Assembly: GCA_016927965.1 (NCBI GenBank)
Contig: JAFGLP010000080.1
Coordinates: forward strand, 1-9,002
Direction of reading: 5' to 3'
DNA: 9,002 bases
Origin: Dehalococcoidia bacterium
Lineage (GTDB): Bacteria > Chloroflexota > Dehalococcoidia > GIF9 > UBA5629
Position 1 is the first letter of the stretch; each line of letters starts with the position of its first letter. The notes under the pieces were generated by a model. The model had not been told where the DNA came from, did no database searches, and worked only from the letters and a program-made list of their open reading frames with translations. The translations under genes were made by a program, and so were the position numbers. Shown in pieces: positions 4,649 to 9,002 of this stretch.

Positions 4649-6916
4649 ATGGGGTATATCTATTCATTTCATGATGGCTGTGAGGACAAGTCGCTGTTGG
4701 GCAACAAGGGTGCCAACCTGGTGACCATGATCAAACTTGGATTGCCTGTTCCGCCGGGGTTTGTAGTATCCGTTCAGGGATACAACGAGTATAAAAAGAC
4801 GGGCCGTTTAGTGGAGAAGGAGATCACAAAGGCAGTGGCTGCCCTGGAAAAAGAGACCCATTCGAAGCTGGGTAAAGGATTCCAGGTATCCGTCCGCTCT
4901 TCAGCGACTGTGTCCATGCCAGGCATGATGGATACTGTGCTCAATATAAACGGGCTGTCTGAAATGCGTGCGGCCATCCGGCGCATTTTTGAGTCATGGG
5001 ACAATATCCGCGCCATTGAATACCGCCGCCTGAATAATATCTCTTCTGAAATGGGCACGGCAGCAGTGGTCCAGGCCATGGTCTTCGGTAATAAGGATGC
5101 TAAATCGGGGACGGGCGTGGTCTTCAGCCGCAATCCGAGCACGGGTGAGCATGGCCTGTTCGGCGAGTATATACAGCGGGCGCAGGGTGAAGCCATCGTA
5201 TCAGGATCCACGACCCCCGTTCCGGTGGCGGAGCTTGAATCCATTATGCCGAAAATGTACAAGGAACTGGCGCAGAAAGTCTCCTTGCTGGAAGCGCATT
5301 TCCGTGATATACAGGACATCGAGTTCACCATAGAGTCCGAGAAGCTGTATATTTTACAGACACGCTCGGCCAAAAGGAGCGGTCAGGCCGCCGTGAAGGT
5401 GGCGGTGGATATGGTTCATGAGGACCTGATCACCGTGGAAGAGGCTATATTGAGGATCAGGGCCGATGACCTGCGCGCCCTGCTGCACAAGCATATCAAA
5501 CCGGGCCTGACACATGAACCGCTGACCAGGGGGCTGGCGGCGGCGCCCGGCGCTGTTAGCGGACGCGTGGTGTTTACCGTCGAAGAGGCTATGGTGCTGT
5601 CGAAGAAGAGCGTCTCGTCCATACTGGTGAGGCCGGAGACCAGTCCGGATGATATCCAGGGTATAGCAGCGGCCGACGGTGTGCTGACTTCCCGGGGCGG
5701 GCTGACCTCCCACGCTGCTATCGTGACTAGGGCCATGGGCAAGCCCTGCGTCTGTGGGGCAGAGGATATTGAGATCAATGTGAAGGGGAAGTCCTTCATC
5801 TGTAAAGGGAGGACTGTCCGTCATGGCGACACCATCACCATCGACGGCGCCGCGGGCGCGGTCTATATCGGCAGTCTACCTCTCGAAGAAGGCGCCATGA
5901 TAGAAGAGTTCAGGGAATTGCTTACCTGGCTGGATGGGGCCAAGCGGCTGGGGGTGAGAGCCAACGCGGATATGCCGGAGATGGTGGCGCAGGCCATCAA
6001 GCTGGGAGCGGAGGGGATCGGACTATGCCGCACGGAGAGACAGTTTAATGGCCCGGAACGCTTATCTGCCATCAGAGAATATATCATGGCGGAGACCGCA
6101 GCGCGGAAAACCAAAGCGCTGGAACATCTCAGCAAGCTGCAGACAGAGGATTTCATCGTCCTGTTCAGGGAGTTGAACGGGCTGCCCATTATCATTAGGC
6201 TGCTCGACCTGCCGTTGCACGAGTTCCTGCCCTCCGAGACGGATACCACTGATGTCAGGACAAAGCAGCGTATAGCTGAGCTCAAGGAGATCAACCCGAT
6301 GCTTGGTCACCGGGGAGTGCGTGTGGCGGTCACCAATCCTGAAATATACAAAATGCAGGTCGAAGCTGTGGAAGCTGCCAGGAAAGAGGTCCCGGCCGAT
6401 GTATCGATAATGATCCCGCAGGTGATCACGTTGCAGGAGCTGATCATGATCAAGCGAAGCTGTACCGAGGGATCGTCACTGAAGGTCGGTACTATGATGG
6501 AGACGGTGCGTGCCTGCATGAGGGCGGGAAGGCTGGCTGAGGCGGCTGACTTCCTCTCCTTCGGCACCAACGATCTTACGCAGGCTGTGTATTCATTCAG
6601 CCGGGAAGACGCCGAAAAGAAGTTTCTCTCTACTTACCTGGAGATCGGCATACTGGAAGATAATCCTTTTGAGATCATAGATATCAAGGGTGTCGGCCGG
6701 CTGATGGAGACTGCCATCTTCTGGGCACGCCGTGCCAAGAAGGATATACCTATCGGTGTGTGCGGGGAGCAGGCCGGGGAGCCGACCTCCATTAAATTCT
6801 TCCATTCAATCAATATTGATTACGTAAGCTGCAGCCCGTTCAGGGTGCCTATCGCCAAGCTGATCGCCGCCCAGGCCGCCATATCGCAAAAGGATTCGGC
6901 TGAAGCTGTATTGTAA
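4649..6916 (+). CDS. ppdK: Pyruvate phosphate dikinase, compact form
   Basis: This 755-residue enzyme interconverts pyruvate, ATP and Pi with PEP, AMP and PPi in the cytoplasm. The N-terminal nucleotide domain has LLGNKGANL (K20), VSVRSSATVSMPGMMDTVLN (R83), GTGVVFSRNPSTGE, DIEFTIE (E225) and LQTRS (R239). The central domain has TSRGGLTSHAA with the phospho-carrier His355 and the preceding Thr353, the residue a PPDK regulatory protein would modify. The C-terminal PEP/pyruvate barrel has GLCRTE (R461), RLLDLPLHEFLP (R517), MMETVRA (E618), SFGTNDLTQ (N641) and GVCGEQ with catalytic Cys705. It ends with VSCSPFRVPIAKL. Typical PPDKs have about 875 residues; the difference is a clean absence of about 105 residues between VLN (97-99) and the IFESWDNIRAIEYRRLN block (113-129). 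CGEHGG is CGEQAG here. The start is ATG 4649 behind GGGGAGGT. The RNPSTGE and SCSPFRVPIA motifs favour PPDK over PEP synthase. Confidence 0.92.
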   Translation: MGYIYSFHDGCEDKSLLGNKGANLVTMIKLGLPVPPGFVVSVQGYNEYKKTGRLVEKEITKAVAALEKETHSKLGKGFQVSVRSSATVSMPGMMDTVLNINGLSEMRAAIRRIFESWDNIRAIEYRRLNNISSEMGTAAVVQAMVFGNKDAKSGTGVVFSRNPSTGEHGLFGEYIQRAQGEAIVSGSTTPVPVAELESIMPKMYKELAQKVSLLEAHFRDIQDIEFTIESEKLYILQTRSAKRSGQAAVKVAVDMVHEDLITVEEAILRIRADDLRALLHKHIKPGLTHEPLTRGLAAAPGAVSGRVVFTVEEAMVLSKKSVSSILVRPETSPDDIQGIAAADGVLTSRGGLTSHAAIVTRAMGKPCVCGAEDIEINVKGKSFICKGRTVRHGDTITIDGAAGAVYIGSLPLEEGAMIEEFRELLTWLDGAKRLGVRANADMPEMVAQAIKLGAEGIGLCRTERQFNGPERLSAIREYIMAETAARKTKALEHLSKLQTEDFIVLFRELNGLPIIIRLLDLPLHEFLPSETDTTDVRTKQRIAELKEINPMLGHRGVRVAVTNPEIYKMQVEAVEAARKEVPADVSIMIPQVITLQELIMIKRSCTEGSSLKVGTMMETVRACMRAGRLAEAADFLSFGTNDLTQAVYSFSREDAEKKFLSTYLEIGILEDNPFEIIDIKGVGRLMETAIFWARRAKKDIPIGVCGEQAGEPTSIKFFHSINIDYVSCSPFRVPIAKLIAAQAAISQKDSAEAVL

Positions 6917-6917
6917 A

Positions 6918-6950
6918 GGGTGAGGGTATACTCCTCATCCGGTTTCTTAA
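6918..6950 (+). terminator. Hairpin with short T-rich tail after the dikinase stop
   Basis: Two bases after the TAA, GGGTGAGG (6918-6925) pairs with CCTCATCC (6933-6940) over a seven-base loop, with one G-U pair, and GGTTTCTTAA follows. The tail is only partly T-rich, so this is a weak intrinsic terminator at best. GTGAGGGT is shared with the repeat before position 841, so it may instead be a repeat fragment. The remaining gap to 7055 has one more inverted repeat, ATGAAC / GTTCAT (7005-7018), and nothing else identified. Confidence 0.4.
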
Positions 6951-7055
6951 CGCAGCCCGCCTAAAATTGAAGTGGATGTGGATGGGTATTATTGCATTTT
7001 GTTGATGAACAGGTTCATTGCGCTGGCTGTATAGAGATCAGGATAGTTCGGACGT

Positions 7056-7571
7056 CTAGCCGCCTTTCTTTAACGCATCCGCTATTCTATTGGCCCAGGC
7101 CGTGACAGCTTCCCAGTCACGGAAATCGCCTGTGGGTGCCTTGACGTTCTTGATTACCCACTTCTCCAGGATACCCATTTTCTTGATATCGATAGCGCCG
7201 TGAAAAAGCGCTGTATTGCGCGGCTTGATCCGGTCGATAAGCGGTCTCAATGATTCGGGTAAACTCCAGCCCTGCGAAAGCTCCAGCGGGTCGCCTTTGC
7301 CCAGCGGTCCACTGGAAAAAAGCCATACCGGCATGGCTGACAACTGCTGTTCCTTACTATTAAGGAATTTTACCATGTCCTTGCGCCACATCGTTATGTA
7401 TATGGCGCTGCCCAGCACTGCCGCTCCGTATTTCTTCAGGTCTTTAACGCGCTTGACCGGCAATATATCAACCTGCAATCCTGCCTGCCGCAGTGTCTCT
7501 CCTATCCTGGCGGCAATCTCCGCCGTCATCCCGTGTTTTGAGGCGTAAGCCACCACCACGCTGTTTTCCAT
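7056..7571 (-). CDS. Flavodoxin-domain protein (HemG-like protoporphyrinogen oxidase / flavodoxin family)
   Basis: The 171-residue protein has a flavodoxin fold for FMN. It opens with VVVAYASKHGMTAEIA (residues 5-20), where SKHGMT is the phosphate-binding loop. KKYGAAVLGSAIYITMWRKDMVKFL (46-70) is the second conserved block, with GSAIY near the flavin. It ends with FHGAIDIKKMG and GDFRDWEAVTAWANRIADAL, typical of the flavodoxin domain family that includes HemG. It may transfer electrons or oxidise protoporphyrinogen; no haem gene is nearby, so the substrate is open. I prefer the ATG at 7571, with AAGGAGGG ten bases upstream and the fold starting at once. A TTG at 7625 in the same frame would add 18 residues but has poorly spaced ribosome site and falls outside the domain. 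It converges with the dikinase gene and is divergent from the winged-helix gene. Confidence 0.8.
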   Translation of the reverse strand: MENSVVVAYASKHGMTAEIAARIGETLRQAGLQVDILPVKRVKDLKKYGAAVLGSAIYITMWRKDMVKFLNSKEQQLSAMPVWLFSSGPLGKGDPLELSQGWSLPESLRPLIDRIKPRNTALFHGAIDIKKMGILEKWVIKNVKAPTGDFRDWEAVTAWANRIADALKKGG

Positions 7572-7581
7572 TTGACCGGGT

Positions 7582-7589
7582 CCCTCCTT
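7582..7589 (-). promoter_or_regulatory. Ribosome binding site deciding the flavodoxin start
   Basis: On the minus strand this reads AAGGAGGG, ten bases before ATG 7571. It lies inside the longer alternative reading frame from TTG 7625 and so argues that the longer start is not used. Confidence 0.65.
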
Positions 7590-7675
7590 CAGATAATGTA
7601 GCTTAATTAGCTTATCATGATTCAATGTTTCAGGCGAAACTCCTTTAGTTTACATATTTGTTACATATAGTTAAT

Positions 7676-7693
7676 CAGCAATTAATATTGCTG
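7676..7693. promoter_or_regulatory. 18-bp inverted repeat, candidate operator between divergent genes
   Basis: CAGCAAT (7676-7682) and ATTGCTG (7687-7693) are perfect inverted arms around TAAT. The flanks, TTAAT on the left and TGTTAA on the right, extend the symmetry roughly. The site lies midway in the AT-rich 179-bp gap between the flavodoxin start and the winged-helix start, where a dimeric regulator could control both. The gap also contains TTAATCAG (7671-7678) and AATCAGTTAT (7715-7724), motifs found again downstream of the regulator gene, and a TATATA (7722-7727) that may be a -10 box without a good -35. Confidence 0.5.
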
Positions 7694-7750
7694 TGTTAAA
7701 CTTCTTTTAAAGTAAATCAGTTATATAAAAAAAGACAGGATGGAATCATA

Positions 7751-8149
7751 GTGAGCACTGAATTAGAGGTGAAGCCGATATTTAGTAATGATCTTAAATC
7801 ATTTTTGATAAATAATGGGTACAGCAGGATGCAGTTTGATATTCTGCGTTTTATGGGACGCCATCCCAGAGCCAGTCTCAGCTACTTTGTCATAGCCAGG
7901 GCCATGGGTACAGGGGGTTCTGCACTGGCGGAAGCTCTTAATATCCTGATCAATAATAATATTATTGTCACCGAGATTGATAAAAACGGGCTTGCCACTT
8001 ACTCGCTCTATGGAGACGCCAGCAACTCTGAGGATATCTATGCCCTGGCAATGCTGGACTGGAGCGAAGCCATGTCACTCAGGAACCATCTGGACGAAGA
8101 TATAGCTTCAGATGATCAATGCGGCAACTGTCTGATTAATAGCATATGA
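7751..8149 (+). CDS. Small winged-helix DNA-binding protein, putative transcription regulator
   Basis: The protein has 132 residues and no recognised specific family. Residues about 26-88 look like a winged helix: a first helix QFDILRFMGRHP, a helix-turn-helix from SLSYFVIARAMGTGGSALAEALNILINNN, and a wing IIVTEIDKNGLATYSLY. This arrangement resembles ArsR/MarR-type regulators. The acidic C-terminal tail (SEDIYALAMLDWSEA to the end) includes DQCGNC, a CxxC pair that could bind metal or sense redox; that is inference. The start is GTG 7751, ten bases after AGGA in GACAGGATGG. Its position beside a divergent flavodoxin gene and an inverted repeat suggests local or self control. Confidence is good that it is a gene, moderate for DNA binding. 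Confidence 0.68.
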   Translation: MSTELEVKPIFSNDLKSFLINNGYSRMQFDILRFMGRHPRASLSYFVIARAMGTGGSALAEALNILINNNIIVTEIDKNGLATYSLYGDASNSEDIYALAMLDWSEAMSLRNHLDEDIASDDQCGNCLINSI

Positions 8150-8232
8150 ATAGGCACATTGTCTGATAAATGCACTGTTTCCTGAAGAACCAGCATTTGC
8201 CTTGCCCATTTATCTGGATTTATAGCAACGGC

Positions 8233-8244
8233 CTGATTAATCAG
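8233..8244. promoter_or_regulatory. Perfect 12-bp palindrome, candidate operator
   Basis: CTGATTAATCAG is its own reverse complement. It contains TTAATCAG, also at 7671-7678, and CTGATTAA, also at 8132-8139. With the bases that follow it shares the 10-mer AATCAGTTAT with 7715-7724. It lies just upstream of the candidate promoter at 8257-8285. Confidence 0.4.
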
Positions 8245-8256
8245 TTATGCACAATG

Positions 8257-8285
8257 CAGACTGCCTGATACCCTTTAGATATAAT
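8257..8285 (+). promoter_or_regulatory. Candidate promoter upstream of the Gln-rich membrane protein gene
   Basis: TATAAT (8280-8285) is perfect; CAGACT (8257-8262) at a 17-bp spacing matches the -35 consensus at three positions (GAC). Inverted 7-mers CAATGCA (8252-8258) and TGCATTG (8299-8305) flank it. The palindrome at 8233-8244 sits just upstream, a usual place for a regulator. Confidence 0.4.
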
Positions 8286-8480
8286 GATGTATTGATAGTG
8301 CATTGCTTCTATATGAAAGGCCGGTACGGCATCCAGATAGAATACTGTATTTGAAATGTTAATCTGATAGTTTACCTGGATCATTGTCAGGGATTTTTTA
8401 ATAAACTGTGATTATCTTAATAAGAACTAAAGAATTTCTGGATATTATGTAATTAATGAATACGGGAGGGTTCAGAAAAG

Positions 8481-9002
8481 TTGGATAATAAGAAATATTT
8501 TATTATCGTTATCATCGGGTTGGCTCTCAATTTTGTTATTGGAGCGACAGCACTGGTACTTACTGCCATCCCGCTGGTTTCGCAATCTACAATTGCCGGG
8601 CTCCGAATATCGGCGATACAGAGGGCGACTGACAATAAAATGAACCAGGAACAGGAAGGCAGGTATCAGGATCGCACGAAACAAGGCACATATGGAGCCG
8701 GTCAGCAATCTATCGCACCGCAGGATGACAATCAACGGAATGATGGGCAGCAGAATGACTGGCAAGAAGCTACCGGGCCGCAATCAAACAGACCGCAGGC
8801 TGGTAGTCAGCAGGGCGGGCAGCAATTTGCCACGCCGCAACGGGGTGGTGCACCGGCTTTTGGTCAGCAGCGTACTCTTCCTCAAGCTGATAGACAACAA
8901 GCTGTCCAGAAACAGTTTGCCATGGCGCAGCTGGGTGGCCCCCGGGCTGGCGTACAGCAGCGTGCTTTCCCGAAAGCTTGTGGACAGCAGTCTGGTAACG
9001 CC
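8481..9002 (+). CDS. Membrane-anchored Gln/Gly-rich repeat protein (3' end outside window)
   Basis: An open frame of 174 codons runs from TTG 8481 to the window end without a stop. GGGAGGG (8464-8470) sits ten bases before the TTG. There is an in-frame TGA at 8457-8459, so no earlier ATG is possible, and the next in-frame ATG (8640) would lose the hydrophobic N-terminus. Residues 6-33 (YFIIVIIGLALNF to about LTAIPLV) form one membrane segment after DNKK, which predicts the N-terminus inside and the rest outside the cell membrane. From about residue 54 the chain is low-complexity, rich in Gln, Gly, Pro and Ala, with repeated QQ and PQ pairs and one Cys (167). No enzyme motif is visible. A cell-envelope or surface role is likely from architecture, but the function is unknown and the C-terminal part is missing. 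Confidence 0.72.
   Translation, partial: MDNKKYFIIVIIGLALNFVIGATALVLTAIPLVSQSTIAGLRISAIQRATDNKMNQEQEGRYQDRTKQGTYGAGQQSIAPQDDNQRNDGQQNDWQEATGPQSNRPQAGSQQGGQQFATPQRGGAPAFGQQRTLPQADRQQAVQKQFAMAQLGGPRAGVQQRAFPKACGQQSGNA
8820..8999 (+). repeat. Degenerate 90-bp tandem repeat inside the Gln-rich gene
   Basis: Two 30-residue units start at residues 114 and 144 (nucleotides 8820 and 8910). Both follow the pattern (Q/K)QFA-x-x-Q-x-GG-x-x-A-x-x-QQR-x-x-P-x-A-x-x-QQ, with 14 identical positions in the first 27. A more diverged unit from residue 75 (QQSIAPQ followed by GQQ at the same spacing) suggests at least one older copy upstream. More copies may follow beyond the window. Confidence 0.65.

Larger units (their letters stand above)
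8150..8480. other. 331-bp non-coding gap with palindrome and candidate promoter
   Basis: No gene with a usable start and ribosome site was found. The gap begins with an imperfect hairpin after the regulator stop (AAATGC near 8168 pairing with GCATTT about 20 bases on) that lacks a T-run. It then holds a 12-bp palindrome and a candidate promoter, listed separately. Near 8391-8400, CCTG/CAGG arms followed by GATTTTTTAA give a very weak terminator-like element. It ends with the GGGAGGG ribosome site (8464-8470) of the next gene. The leader from the candidate promoter would be nearly 190 bases long. Confidence 0.5.

Noticed and set aside
4774..5373. Minus-strand frame of about 200 codons within the dikinase gene (others at 5354-5824 and 5863-6294)
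   Set aside because: Antisense to highly conserved PPDK motifs; low-complexity Ser/Pro/Arg composition and no start signals.
7572..7625. Eighteen-residue N-terminal extension of the flavodoxin from TTG 7625
   Set aside because: The extension contains the AAGGAGGG ribosome site of the ATG at 7571, lies outside the flavodoxin fold, and its own ribosome site is badly spaced.
8310..8355. Tiny open frame starting with ATG near 8314
   Set aside because: It encodes about 13 residues without a ribosome binding site; nothing supports translation.
8472..8783. Minus-strand frames at the end of the window (8453-8635, 8472-8783)
   Set aside because: They are opposite the TTG-started membrane protein, which has a ribosome site, membrane segment and repeats; the antisense frames have none.
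8820..8999. Repeat region as a CRISPR array
   Set aside because: Units are contiguous, degenerate, in one coding frame and 90 bp long, with no spacer structure.

Overview
The window looks like chromosomal DNA of an anaerobic bacterium. The gene set (ADP-forming acyl-CoA synthetase subunit, pyruvate phosphate dikinase, a HemG-like flavodoxin) and the REP-like intergenic repeats suggest an uncultured Chloroflexota (Dehalococcoidia-like) lineage. This placement is inference from gene content and repeat style, with modest confidence. No phage, transposase, CRISPR, rRNA or tRNA gene was seen.

Layout. Position 1-645 is the 3' end of pheT (phenylalanyl-tRNA synthetase beta subunit). A repeat-rich gap (646-840) leads to an NDP/ADP-forming acyl-CoA synthetase alpha-type protein (841-2238). 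This gene runs tail to tail into a minus-strand gene for a probable seven-bladed beta-propeller (2148-3221), and the two coding regions overlap by 91 bp. The 344-bp gap 3222-3565 holds divergent start signals: a -10 box for the propeller gene, three hairpins, and a near-consensus sigma-70 promoter (TTGACA, 17 bp, TATTAT). That promoter serves a GNAT-fold N-acyltransferase of the LuxI / FeeM / exosortase-associated type (3566-4522). Next comes a compact pyruvate phosphate dikinase (4649-6916) that keeps its catalytic residues but lacks about 105 residues of the usual nucleotide-binding domain. A hairpin follows its stop codon. A convergent flavodoxin gene (7056-7571, minus) is divergent from a small winged-helix regulator (7751-8149). 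The space between these two carries an 18-bp inverted repeat, and copies of an AATCAG-type motif recur on both sides of the regulator gene. The window ends inside a TTG-started gene for a membrane-anchored, Gln/Gly-rich repeat protein (8481-9002+).

How the genes fit together. The acyl-CoA synthetase subunit (ATP from acyl-CoA) and the dikinase (pyruvate/PEP) both belong to energy-conserving C2/C3 metabolism of anaerobes, but they are not one operon here. The acyltransferase is the most unusual gene: it has the sequence signature of enzymes that make N-acyl signals or N-acyl amino acids and sits behind a strong-looking promoter of its own. The regulator, its putative operators and the repeat-rich envelope protein may form a small regulatory unit with the flavodoxin; this rests only on shared motifs and position.
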